Origin: Synechococcaceae bacterium WB8_1B_136
GTDB taxonomy: Bacteria > Cyanobacteriota > Cyanobacteriia > PCC-6307 > Cyanobiaceae
Reading direction: 5' to 3'
Length of the DNA: 28,410 nt
Assembly: GCA_010029175.1 (NCBI GenBank)
Contig: RGNC01000005.1
Location: 1-28,410, forward strand
This document shows positions 15,347-22,651 of this stretch, in pieces. Within the stretch, counting starts at the first letter, position 1; each line of letters starts with the position of its first letter. The notes beneath the pieces were generated by a model that was given only the letters and a program-made list of their open reading frames with translations, made no database searches and was not told the origin of the DNA. A program made the position numbers and the translations under genes.

Positions 15347-18300
15347 TTCGCTTCCATCCAGTTCGGGCCGACACCGGTCTCCACCACGAGGGGGACAGCC
15401 AGCTCCACGGCGCGCTCCATGGTTTCACGCGTGAGGGTCAGCACCGGCTCGAGGGCTTCGGGGGCGGCCTCCAGCACCAGTTCGTCGTGCACCTGCAGCA
15501 GCAGGCGGGCGGGCAGGCCGCTGGCCGCCAGGCGGTGATGCAGCTGCACCATGGCCAGCTTGATGATGTCGGCGCTGGAGCCCTGAATCGGCGCATTGGC
15601 AGCGGCCCGCAGCTGCTGGGCCTCCATGCCGCCGCGGCGGGCCACCTCCAGGTCGATCTCCAGAGGGTCTTTGCCCAGCAGCCGCCCCAGGCCGGAGGGA
15701 TCGAAGCTGAAGGGGCGGCGGCGGCCCAGGATCGTTTCCACGTAGCCGCGGCTGAGGGCCAGGCGCTCCTGCAGCTCCAGGAAGGCGAACACCTTGGGGT
15801 AGCGCTGCTTGAACCGGCTCAGGAAGTCCTTGGCCTGGGCCTGGCTGACGCCGGTTTCCCGCGCGAAGCGCTGGGCGCCCATGCCGTACATCACGCCGAA
15901 GTTGATCGTCTTGCCCAGGCGGCGCTCATCGCCGCTCACCGGTTCCGCTTCGCCCTTGTCCAGCAGCAGCCGTGCCGTCAGGGCATGCACGTCATCGCCG
16001 TTGCGGTAGGCCTCGATCAGCACCTCCTCGCCGGAGAGGTGGGCCAGGATGCGCAGCTCGATCTGGGAGTAGTCGGCACTGATCAGCTGCCAGCCCGCCT
16101 CCGGCAGAAAAGCCTTGCGGATTCGGCGTGAGAACTCAGTGCGGATGGGGATGTTCTGCAGGTTGGGGTTGCTGCTGCTCAGCCGCCCGGTGGCGGTGAC
16201 GGCCTGGTTGAAGTCGGTGTGCACCCGGCCGGTTTCCGGCTCCATCAGCGCCGGCAGGGCATCCACGTAGGTGCTCTTGAGTTTGCTGAGGGTGCGGTGC
16301 TCCAGCACCAGCGGCACCACCGGATGGGCATCCTCCAGCTTCTCCAGCACGGCGGCATCGGTGCTCCAGCCGGTCTTGGTGCGGCGCGATTTCTTGCGGT
16401 CCAGCCCCAGGGTGTCGAACAGCAGCTCCCCCAGCTGCTTGGGGGAAGCCAGGTTGAAGTCGGTGCCGGCGGCCGTTTTGGCCTCCGTTTCCAGGCGCTC
16501 GAGGGTGGCGGCCAGCTCGCCGCTGAGCTCCTGGAGATAGGCCGTGTCGATGCGGATGCCGGTGGCCTCCATCTGGGCCAGCACCGGCTCCAGGGGCAGT
16601 TCAACCTGATCCAGCAGTTGGGGCAGCTGGGGCCCCAGGGCGTTCAGTTGCGCCCGCAGCAGCGGCGTCAGCCGGCGTGTCACATGCACGTCCATGCCGC
16701 AGTACTGCGCTGCCGCCTCGACCGGCACCGCTGAGAAGTCGGCCCCCTTGGGCACCAGCTCGCCGTAGCTCTGGGGCGTGAAGCCCAGATTGCGCTCCGC
16801 CAGCACCTCCAGGCCGTGCTTGGCGTTGGCATCGCGCAGGTAGTCCGCCAGCAGGGTGTCCATCACCACCCCCTCCAGGGCCAGGCCGTGGCGCAGCAGG
16901 ATCAGCCGGTCGTATTTGGCGTTCTGCAGGGTTTTGGGGTGCTGCGGGCTGGCCAGCCAAGGGGCCAGGGCGGTGAGCACCTGATCCAGGGGCAGTTGCT
17001 CGCCCTGCTGGTGGCCGATGGGGATGTAGGCCAGATCGGCGGGTCCCTCGCCCCAGGCCAGGCCAATGCCCACCAGTTCCGCCAGGAAGGGATTGAGGTT
17101 GGTGGTTTCGGTGTCGAGGGCGATCGGGGCGGCCGGATCGGTGGCCTCCAGCAACCGCGCCATCAGGCCTTCGAGGGCCGTGCTGCTGGTGATCAGCTCG
17201 GGCTGGAGTGCGGGTTGCCGCTGGGCCGAGCCCGGGTCGCTGCCTGGCGCGGTGCCGTCGCCGCGGCTGGCGGCGGCTGCCGCGGATGCCGCAGCTCCAG
17301 AGGCTGCTCCGGAGGCCGCTCCAGGGGTGCGACCACCTGTTGCGGAATCCTGTACCACAGCTGCAGGGCCAGCAGATGACCCATCGGCCCCCTGGCCCCC
17401 GGCGGCCCTGGCGCTGGCGTCCATCGGCGGCAGGGGCGGGGGCGGTTCGGAGGAGAAGATCTCGGCGAAGCTGTTCACCTGCCGCCGCAGGCTGAACAGC
17501 TCCAGGTCCTCGAGGCTGCTGGCCAGGGCGTCCGGTTTCACCGTCCCCAGCTCCAGCCGTGGCTCGGCCGCTAGCGGAATGTCCACCAGGATTTCCGCCA
17601 GCATGCGCGAGCGGTAGGCGTTGTCGCGGTCGGCGGCGAGCTTCTCCAGCAGGGCGCCCTTCAGCACACCCTTGGGGTCCTTGGCCTTGGGGCCGGCCGC
17701 CTGCAGCTGCTCGAGGGCGGCGTAGATGCCATCCAGGTTGGTGTGGGCCTGGAGCAGGTTGATGGCGGTCTTGGGGCCCACCCCCTTCACCCCGGGAATG
17801 TTGTCGGAGCTGTCGCCGGTGAGGGCCTTGAGCTCCACCACCTCCTGCGGCGGCACCCCCAGCTTGGCGATCACGCCGTCATGGCGGATCTCCACCGGAC
17901 CGCTGTTCTTCGCATAGGGGCCGCCTCCCATGTAGAGCACGGCGATGTCGCGCTGGTCGTCCACCAGCTGGAACAGGTCGCGGTCGCCGGAGAGGATCCG
18001 CACCCGCCACCCCCCGTTGGCGGCGCGGTTGGCCAGGGTGCCCAGCACGTCGTCGGCCTCGTAGCCGGGCGCCATGCACAGCGGGATGTCGAGCGCCTGC
18101 TCCAGGATCTGCTGCAGGTTGCCCAGGTCCTGGAAGAAGTGCTTCGGTGCCTCATCCCGGTGGGCCTTGTAGGCCTCGTCGGCCTCGTGGCGGAAGGTGG
18201 GCTCGGCCGTGTCGAAGGCGATCACCACGCCCTGGGGGGTGAGGCCCTTGCAGTTGTCGAGCAGGGCCTTCAGGAAGCCGTAGGTCACCGAGGTGGGCAC

Positions 18301-18426
18301 GCCCTCCTTGGTGCTGAGGCCGCCCTCGCCCCCCTTGCTGAAGGCATAGAAGCTGCGGAAGGCCAGCGAGTGGCCATCCACCAGCAGCAGCAGGGGTTTC
18401 TGGCTGTTCGCACCCGCTGCCACCAC
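15343..18426 (-). CDS. polA: DNA polymerase I
   Basis: 1027 residues with three domains. The 5' nuclease (1-320) starts LLLLVDGHSLAFRSFYAF and has EADDVLGTLA and GDSSDNIPGVKGVGPKTA. The 3'-5' exonuclease keeps its acidic residues: DTETT at 438-442, NAKYD at 502-506 and YCGMDVHV around 575-582, so proofreading should be active, unlike Taq. The polymerase has DYSQIELR at 785-792, KTINFGVMYG near 839-848 and VHDE at 979-982. Between nuclease and exonuclease is a long Ala/Gly/Ser/Pro linker (about 326-412), which explains the extra length over E. coli (928). Start is GTG at 18426 with a second GTG next to it. Role: Okazaki fragment processing and repair synthesis. Confidence 0.96.
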   Translation of the reverse strand: MVAAGANSQKPLLLLVDGHSLAFRSFYAFSKGGEGGLSTKEGVPTSVTYGFLKALLDNCKGLTPQGVVIAFDTAEPTFRHEADEAYKAHRDEAPKHFFQDLGNLQQILEQALDIPLCMAPGYEADDVLGTLANRAANGGWRVRILSGDRDLFQLVDDQRDIAVLYMGGGPYAKNSGPVEIRHDGVIAKLGVPPQEVVELKALTGDSSDNIPGVKGVGPKTAINLLQAHTNLDGIYAALEQLQAAGPKAKDPKGVLKGALLEKLAADRDNAYRSRMLAEILVDIPLAAEPRLELGTVKPDALASSLEDLELFSLRRQVNSFAEIFSSEPPPPLPPMDASARAAGGQGADGSSAGPAAVVQDSATGGRTPGAASGAASGAAASAAAAASRGDGTAPGSDPGSAQRQPALQPELITSSTALEGLMARLLEATDPAAPIALDTETTNLNPFLAELVGIGLAWGEGPADLAYIPIGHQQGEQLPLDQVLTALAPWLASPQHPKTLQNAKYDRLILLRHGLALEGVVMDTLLADYLRDANAKHGLEVLAERNLGFTPQSYGELVPKGADFSAVPVEAAAQYCGMDVHVTRRLTPLLRAQLNALGPQLPQLLDQVELPLEPVLAQMEATGIRIDTAYLQELSGELAATLERLETEAKTAAGTDFNLASPKQLGELLFDTLGLDRKKSRRTKTGWSTDAAVLEKLEDAHPVVPLVLEHRTLSKLKSTYVDALPALMEPETGRVHTDFNQAVTATGRLSSSNPNLQNIPIRTEFSRRIRKAFLPEAGWQLISADYSQIELRILAHLSGEEVLIEAYRNGDDVHALTARLLLDKGEAEPVSGDERRLGKTINFGVMYGMGAQRFARETGVSQAQAKDFLSRFKQRYPKVFAFLELQERLALSRGYVETILGRRRPFSFDPSGLGRLLGKDPLEIDLEVARRGGMEAQQLRAAANAPIQGSSADIIKLAMVQLHHRLAASGLPARLLLQVHDELVLEAAPEALEPVLTLTRETMERAVELAVPLVVETGVGPNWMEAK

Positions 18427-18501
18427 CGCTCAGCCAGCCCAAAGTGGGCCCAGCCTGGCATCCTGAATGGGCGATGTCCCGCCTCCGATTCCCCGCTGCT
18501 G

Positions 18502-18744
18502 ATGGCCCGCACCCCCAGCCGTTACGCCATCCACCTGCTGCTGGCTGGCGGCCACAGCCAAACCGTGTCGTTTCCCAGCCTGGATGCCTTTCAGCAGTGG
18601 TACGGCACGGTGCTCAATGCCGGCCCCGGCGATGCCTTCATCAACGTGCCGATCACCGATCTCGAGGCCGAATACCTGGTGCTGCGGCCCAGCAGCGTGC
18701 TGGGCATCAGAGTGGAGCCCATCTATGGCGCCCTTGAGGATTGA
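18502..18744 (+). CDS. Conserved-looking 80-residue protein of unknown function
   Basis: ATG at 18502. The protein begins MARTPSRYAIHLLLAGGHSQ and looks like a small alpha/beta domain: a strand YAIHLLL, a strand QTVSFPS, a helix DAFQQWYGTVL, a strand FINVPI, then LEAEYLVLRPSSVLGIRVEP. No cysteines, membrane span or signal peptide. It is divergent from polA, with a 75-base gap holding the likely promoters. Its TGA overlaps the TTG start of the antiporter (TTGA), so the two are probably coupled. The clean start and regular secondary structure support a real gene; I cannot name the family. Confidence 0.68.
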   Translation: MARTPSRYAIHLLLAGGHSQTVSFPSLDAFQQWYGTVLNAGPGDAFINVPITDLEAEYLVLRPSSVLGIRVEPIYGALED

Positions 18745-20027
18745 ATCCACAACTGCTCTGGGGTGAAGCGTTTTTTGCCGGGTCCCTGGCCCAGCTGTTG
18801 GCTCGCCTCAGCGGTCTGCCTGCGGTGGTGCTGCTGCTGGGCACGGGGCTGCTGATCGGCCGCGCCGGTTTGGATCTGGTGCAGCCGGAAAGCCTGGGCC
18901 GGGGCCTGGAACCCCTGGTGGGGCTGCTGGTGGGCCTGGTGCTGTTCGATGGGGGCCTCAACCTGCGGCTGGCCGGCCGCGACCTGCAGCGCACCGTGGT
19001 GCAGCTGGTGCTGGTGCGCAGCGTGCTCGGCCTGGTGGGCGGAGCCTGGCTGGCCCATCAACTGGCCGGTCTGTCCTGGCCACTGGCCTGGGTGTTCGGC
19101 GCCATTGCCCTGGCCACGGGGCCCACGGTGGTGACACCGATGGTGCAGCAGATGCGCCTGATGCCCGGCCTGGGCCAGGTGCTGGAGGCGGAGGGGCTGA
19201 TCCTGGAGCCCGCCGGTGCGGTGCTGGCCCTGCTGCTGATGCAGCTGACCCTGGGCGACCTGGCCAGCTGGCAGGACGTGGGTGTGCTGCTGCTGGTGCG
19301 GCTGGGCGGGGGCGTGGTGATCGGTGCCCTGGGGGGCTGGCTGCTGGTGGAGATCCTGCGCCGGCTGCCGGCGGATGCCGATGGCCTCAAGCTGCAGCTC
19401 TGCCTGGGGGTGTTGTTTCTGTTGGTGAGTGGCGCCCAGGCGTTGCTGCCGGAGGCGGGTCTGCCGGCGGCGGTGAGTGCTGGCGTGGTGGTGGGGCTGC
19501 GGCTCGACGAGCAGGCCAGCCAGCTGGATGCGCTGATCAGTCAGCTGGCGCAACTGGCGATCACCGTGCTCTTTCCCCTGCTGGCCGCCGATCTCTCCTG
19601 GGCTGAACTCAGCCCCCTGGGCTGGGGCGGGGTGGCCTGCGTGCTGGCGCTGATGCTGTTTCGCTGGTTGGTGATCCAGGCCGGTGGCATCGGCCTGCCA
19701 TCGCTCAGCTGGCGCGACAAGTTGATGCTCAGCTGGATCGCCCCCCGCGGCATCGTGACCGCCGCCGTGGCCAGCCTGTTCGCCCTGGAGCTGGAGGCAG
19801 CCGGGATCGCTGGCGCCGGCGCCCTCAAGGGCCTGGTGTTCCTCACGATCCTGCTCACGGTGGGCATCCAGGGCTTCACGGCGCCGGTGCTGGCGGAGCG
19901 CCTTGGCCTGGTGCAGCCGGCGGCCGTGGGTTCAGAGGCTGCGCGCGATGCGGCCTCGGGCCTCGCCGCTGGGCTGCAACAGCAGCCAGGTGGTGAGAAG
20001 GTCGGGGCCCTGGAGGCTGCCGAGTAG
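18741..20027 (+). CDS. CPA1-family Na+/H+ antiporter-like transporter
   Basis: A 428-residue membrane protein with about twelve hydrophobic segments. FDGGL at 69-73 and WIAPRGIVTAAVA near 330-343 are conserved CPA1 marks. At the usual ion-site helices it reads TGPTVVTP (126-133) instead of T-D-P and LEPAG (155-159) instead of N-D or D-P, so a Glu replaces the expected Asp. A GPTVV variant occurs in some bacterial CPA1 proteins, so this is a subgroup feature, perhaps with changed ion choice. It starts at a TTG that overlaps the upstream stop. The last 96 bases are antisense to gltX and encode a low-complexity tail. Likely role: Na+ or K+ export and pH control in the plasma or thylakoid membrane. 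Confidence 0.85.
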   Translation: MNPQLLWGEAFFAGSLAQLLARLSGLPAVVLLLGTGLLIGRAGLDLVQPESLGRGLEPLVGLLVGLVLFDGGLNLRLAGRDLQRTVVQLVLVRSVLGLVGGAWLAHQLAGLSWPLAWVFGAIALATGPTVVTPMVQQMRLMPGLGQVLEAEGLILEPAGAVLALLLMQLTLGDLASWQDVGVLLLVRLGGGVVIGALGGWLLVEILRRLPADADGLKLQLCLGVLFLLVSGAQALLPEAGLPAAVSAGVVVGLRLDEQASQLDALISQLAQLAITVLFPLLAADLSWAELSPLGWGGVACVLALMLFRWLVIQAGGIGLPSLSWRDKLMLSWIAPRGIVTAAVASLFALELEAAGIAGAGALKGLVFLTILLTVGIQGFTAPVLAERLGLVQPAAVGSEAARDAASGLAAGLQQQPGGEKVGALEAAE

Positions 20028-21386
20028 GGCCGCCCGCAGGGTTTTCATCAGCACGCCCTTTTTCACGCCCGCGGCGGTCACGGCCTCGCCCAGCAGGGCC
20101 TGGGCCTGATCGGCGCTGAGGGGGCCTTCAGGTAGCCGTTCCAGCAGGGCCTGCAGGGCAGGCCGGGCCCCCGGGCTCTCCAGCTGTTGGAGGGCATCGG
20201 CCTGGAGTTCAGGCCGCTCAAAGAACGGCCGGGCCTGCTCCACCCCATCGGCCAGCAGGGTGAGCGAGGGGCCGATCAGTTCGCACAGCTGCAGCTGCCA
20301 GGCGGGATCAGCGCTGCTGCCCTGGCCGTCCGCCGGCCAGCCCTCGGCGCCCCAGAGGGGGGTGAGCTCGCGCAGCAGGGCGGCGGGACCGCGCTCGTGC
20401 AGCACCTGGCTGTTCAGCCAGTTGAGCTTGTCCCAGTCGAAGCGGGCACCGGCCTTGTTCACGCGATCGAAATCGAACACGGCCGCGGCTTCGGGCAGGT
20501 TGAACCGCTCGCCCATGCCCTCCGGCGGCGACCAGCCCAGCAGGGTCATGTAGTTGGCCAGGGCCTCGGCGGTGTAGCCCTGCTGGCGGAAGTCGCTCAC
20601 GGAGGTGACGCCATCGCGCTTGGAGAGTTTCTTGCCCTCCTTGTTAAGGATCAGCGGCGTGTGGGCGAACTCCGGCACCGGTAGCCCCAGGGCCTGGTAG
20701 AGCAGCAGCTGCTTGGCGGTGTTGGCGATGTGATCCTCCCCGCGGATCACATGGGTGACGGCCATGGCGGCGTCGTCCACCACCACCACCAGGTTGTAGA
20801 GCGGATCCCCGATCTGGTCGGCCGGGGCCCGGCGGGCGATCACCATGTCGCCCCCTAGATCGGCACCGCTCCAGCGCATGGCCCCCCGCACCAGGTCGGT
20901 CCAGGTGATGGTGGCGTCGTCGTCGATGCGGAAGCGCACCGTGGCCTGGCGGCCCTCGGCGATGAAGGCCTGCTCCTGTTCGGGGCTGAGATCCCGGTGG
21001 CGGTTGTCGTAGCGGGGGGCACGGTTCTTCGCCGCCTGCCGCTCGCGCATCTCGGTGAGCTCCGCCTCCGTGGCGTAACAGCGGTAGGCCTTGCCGGAAT
21101 CCAGCAGTTGCTGAATGGCGGCCCGGTGTTCAGCGATCCGCTGGCTCTGGATCACCGGCTCTCCATCCCACTGGAGCCCCAGCCACTGCAGGCCCTCCAG
21201 GATGTTGGCGGTGAATTCCGGCTTGCTGCGTTCCCGGTCGGTGTCTTCAATGCGCAGCAGAAACTGGCCGCCGTGGCGCTTCGCGAACAGCCAGTTGAAC
21301 ACCGCCGTGCGGGCGGTGCCGATATGAAGCGTGCCGGTGGGACTGGGGGCGAGACGGACGCGCACCGCCGAACCCGTTGATGCCAC
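19932..21386 (-). CDS. gltX: Glutamyl-tRNA synthetase
   Basis: Class I synthetase, 484 residues, starting MASTGSAVRVRLAPSPTGTL from a GTG at 21386. The HIGH motif is HIGT at 21-24 and the KMSKS motif is KLSKR in NKEGKKLSKRDGV. RIEDTDRERSKPE and RGEDHIANTAKQLLLY are standard family segments. In cyanobacteria this enzyme is expected to be non-discriminating, charging tRNA-Gln as well for later amidation, and its Glu-tRNA also feeds tetrapyrrole (chlorophyll) synthesis. tRNA-Asp lies 26 bases upstream on the same strand and may be co-transcribed. Confidence 0.96.
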   Translation of the reverse strand: MASTGSAVRVRLAPSPTGTLHIGTARTAVFNWLFAKRHGGQFLLRIEDTDRERSKPEFTANILEGLQWLGLQWDGEPVIQSQRIAEHRAAIQQLLDSGKAYRCYATEAELTEMRERQAAKNRAPRYDNRHRDLSPEQEQAFIAEGRQATVRFRIDDDATITWTDLVRGAMRWSGADLGGDMVIARRAPADQIGDPLYNLVVVVDDAAMAVTHVIRGEDHIANTAKQLLLYQALGLPVPEFAHTPLILNKEGKKLSKRDGVTSVSDFRQQGYTAEALANYMTLLGWSPPEGMGERFNLPEAAAVFDFDRVNKAGARFDWDKLNWLNSQVLHERGPAALLRELTPLWGAEGWPADGQGSSADPAWQLQLCELIGPSLTLLADGVEQARPFFERPELQADALQQLESPGARPALQALLERLPEGPLSADQAQALLGEAVTAAGVKKGVLMKTLRAALLGSLQGPDLLTTWLLLQPSGEARGRIARSL

Positions 21387-21412
21387 CTGGCTGCTCCGTG
21401 TGAGATGGAGAG

Positions 21413-21486
21413 CGGGACTGACGGGGCTCGAACCCGCAACTTCCGCCGTGACAGGGCGGTGCTCTAACCGATTGAACTACAGTCCC
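21413..21486 (-). tRNA. tRNA-Asp (GTC)
   Basis: Full cloverleaf of 74 bases. The acceptor stem GGGACTG pairs with CAGTCCC and is followed by the Asp-type discriminator G. The D arm carries TAGTTCAATCGGTTAGA, the anticodon loop reads CTGTCAC with anticodon GTC, and the T arm contains GGTTCGAGCC. CCA is not encoded. It lies directly upstream of gltX. Confidence 0.97.
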
Positions 21487-21491
21487 AAAGT

Positions 21492-21505
21492 GTGGGTAAA
21501 CCCAC
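21492..21505 (-). repeat. Short palindrome just upstream of tRNA-Asp
   Basis: GTGGGT and ACCCAC separated by two bases, ending six bases before the 5' end of tRNA-Asp. In RNA it would form a 5-bp stem with loop TTTA in the precursor leader. Possibly a processing aid or a chance palindrome. Confidence 0.35.
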
Positions 21506-21552
21506 TCCAGGCGCGCTTTCGACTCCGCCTGTGTCGCCTCGGCGACCTCAAA

Positions 21553-21582
21553 AGTATCCGCTGTCGCCCTGCCCTTCGTCAA
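21553..21582 (-). promoter_or_regulatory. Candidate sigma70-type promoter for tRNA-Asp
   Basis: On the minus strand TTGACG (21582-21577), an 18-base spacer and GATACT (21558-21553). Transcription would start near 21546, about 60 bases before tRNA-Asp, in a gap where a promoter is expected. The -35 fits the consensus in five of six bases and the -10 in four of six. Confidence 0.5.
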
Positions 21583-21640
21583 CCAAGGGCCGGCTCTGGT
21601 GATGTGCCAACGCTGCAGCGGTTGCTGAGCGGCGCCCAGC

Positions 21641-21663
21641 AAAAAGCCCGCCGTGGGGCGGGC
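21641..21663 (-). terminator. Intrinsic terminator after the 62-residue gene
   Basis: On the minus strand GCCCGCC, loop CCAC, GGCGGGC and then TTTTT. A perfect 7-bp GC stem followed by five T is a textbook rho-independent terminator. It lies 40 bases after the stop of the 62-residue gene and ends the rplS/tRNA-Trp/62-residue ORF stretch. Confidence 0.85.
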
Positions 21664-21702
21664 GTGGGCAAGGTGGCTCAGGGGAGCCTGGTGCAAACGG
21701 TG

Positions 21703-21891
21703 TCAGGGGCGAAAGCCGGCGGGCTCGATCAGACGCACCTGGTTGCCACGGGCTGTGAATTCGCGACCTTGATCGCTCTGCACCACAACGCGACCACCAG
21801 ATTTGACGCGGATCACCCGGGCACGAACCCAGCCGAGGGCTGCGGATTCGAGAACCTTGACCACATCACCGGGCTGTAGATCCAACTCCAT
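21703..21891 (-). CDS. Small SH3/KOW-like protein of unknown function
   Basis: 62 residues from the ATG at 21891 (a TTG at 21903 is an upstream alternative). MELDLQPGDVVKVLESAALG is followed by WVRARVIRVKSGGRVVVQSD and GREFTARGNQVRLIEP. The alternating beta pattern with PGD at the first turn and closely spaced strands suggests an SH3-like barrel of the kind found in RNA-binding KOW or Tudor-type modules. There are no catalytic motifs. It is downstream of tRNA-Trp and followed by a clear terminator. Fold is inference; function unknown. Confidence 0.72.
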   Translation of the reverse strand: MELDLQPGDVVKVLESAALGWVRARVIRVKSGGRVVVQSDQGREFTARGNQVRLIEPAGFRP

Positions 21892-21914
21892 GTCCGGAAC
21901 CAAGAGACTGCAGG

Positions 21915-22018
21915 GAGGGAACGTCGAACGCGCCGTGGAGGACTTGAACCCCCGACATCAGGTTTTGGAGACCTGCGTTCTACCAACTGAACTAACGGCG
22001 CAGGGTCGACGTTCCCTC
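21915..22018 (-). repeat. 13-bp perfect inverted repeat enclosing tRNA-Trp
   Basis: On the plus strand GAGGGAACGTCGA at 21915-21927 and its exact complement TCGACGTTCCCTC at 22006-22018. The arms leave one base on the 3' side and four bases on the 5' side of the tRNA. The precursor RNA could form a 13-bp stem almost stacked on the acceptor stem, similar in design to rRNA processing stems. Confidence 0.75.
21929..22001 (-). tRNA. tRNA-Trp (CCA)
   Basis: Full cloverleaf of 73 bases. The acceptor stem GCGCCGT pairs with ACGGCGC, with discriminator G. The D arm contains TAGTTCAGTTGGTAGA, the anticodon loop is CTCCAAA with anticodon CCA, and the T arm contains GGTTCAAGTCC. CCA is not encoded at the end. 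It sits downstream of rplS on the same strand. Confidence 0.97.
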
Positions 22019-22025
22019 TTCCGAT

Positions 22026-22050
22026 GCAAACCAGGCAGCACCTGGTTTGC
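22026..22050 (-). repeat. Perfect 10-bp hairpin between rplS and tRNA-Trp
   Basis: GCAAACCAGG at 22026-22035, loop of five bases, CCTGGTTTGC at 22041-22050. No T-run follows on the transcript strand, so it is not a canonical intrinsic terminator. It could protect the 3' end of the rplS mRNA or mark a processing site before tRNA-Trp. Confidence 0.6.
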
Positions 22051-22057
22051 TCGGCGA

Positions 22058-22082
22058 GGCCATCACGGGGAGCGTCATGGCC
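22058..22082 (-). repeat. Second hairpin directly after rplS
   Basis: GGCCATCACG at 22058-22067 and CGTCATGGCC at 22073-22082 pair over ten positions with one mismatch around a five-base loop. It starts 22 bases after the rplS stop and is seven bases from the neighbouring hairpin, forming a tandem pair. Confidence 0.5.
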
Positions 22083-22104
22083 TGGGATGACGAGGCGGTG
22101 GGCC

Positions 22105-22608
22105 TCAGCGATCGAAGCGCTGCTTGACGCGGGTGGCTTTGCCCACCCGATCGCGCAGATAGAAGAGCTTCGCTCGACGCACCTTACCCCGGCGCTCCAC
22201 CTTCACGGAAGCCACCTGGGGGCTGTGCAGCATGAACACCCGCTCCACGCCAATGCCCTGGAAGATGCGGCGCACGGTGATGGTCTCGTTGAGGCCGCCG
22301 TGGCGCTTGGCGATCACCACGCCCTCGTAGGGCTGAATGCGCTCCTTGTTGCCCTCGCTGATGCGCACGCCCACCTTCACGGTGTCGCCCACATAGATCT
22401 CGGGCAGATCGCTCTTGAGCTGGGCCGCCTCAAAGGCGCGCATCAGTTCGTGGGCGCTCAGCTTGCCCGTGGTGGCCTTGGCGGCGGCGGCCTGGGGGGC
22501 TGCCTCGGTGGCGACAGCGACGCTGGCCTCAACGGCTGCCTCGGAGGCCGCTTCGCTGGCCGCGGTTGTGTTGATCTCTTCGTTCATGTCCTTGGAATCC
22601 GCTGCCAT
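22105..22608 (-). CDS. rplS: 50S ribosomal protein L19 with N-terminal extension
   Basis: L19 sits at the interface of the two ribosomal subunits. The conserved part starts near residue 52 (ELMRAFEAAQLKSDLP) and runs through GDTVKVGVRISEGNKERIQP and RRIFQGIGVERVFMLHSP to KVRRAKLFYLRDRVGKA. That core matches the usual length of about 115. The first 50 residues are an Ala/Glu-rich, probably disordered extension. ATG at 22608 is used; an ATG at residue 8 (MNEEIN) is an alternative. A TACACT at 22641-22646 could be part of its promoter, lying at the edge of the upstream gene. Confidence 0.95.
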   Translation of the reverse strand: MAADSKDMNEEINTTAASEAASEAAVEASVAVATEAAPQAAAAKATTGKLSAHELMRAFEAAQLKSDLPEIYVGDTVKVGVRISEGNKERIQPYEGVVIAKRHGGLNETITVRRIFQGIGVERVFMLHSPQVASVKVERRGKVRRAKLFYLRDRVGKATRVKQRFDR

Positions 22609-22651
22609 CCCAGCTCCGAAAATCGCCTGGCCAAACAGCGAGTGTACCGGC

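Noticed and set aside
14031..15428. 465-residue open frame over cysS
   Set aside because: Out-of-frame reading of cysS with Arg/Gly/Pro-biased composition; cysS motifs HLGH and KMSKS are in the other frame.
21413..22001. tRNA genes as possible integration sites for a genomic island
   Set aside because: Both tRNAs are intact, with housekeeping genes on both sides, no integrase and no duplicated tRNA end seen nearby.
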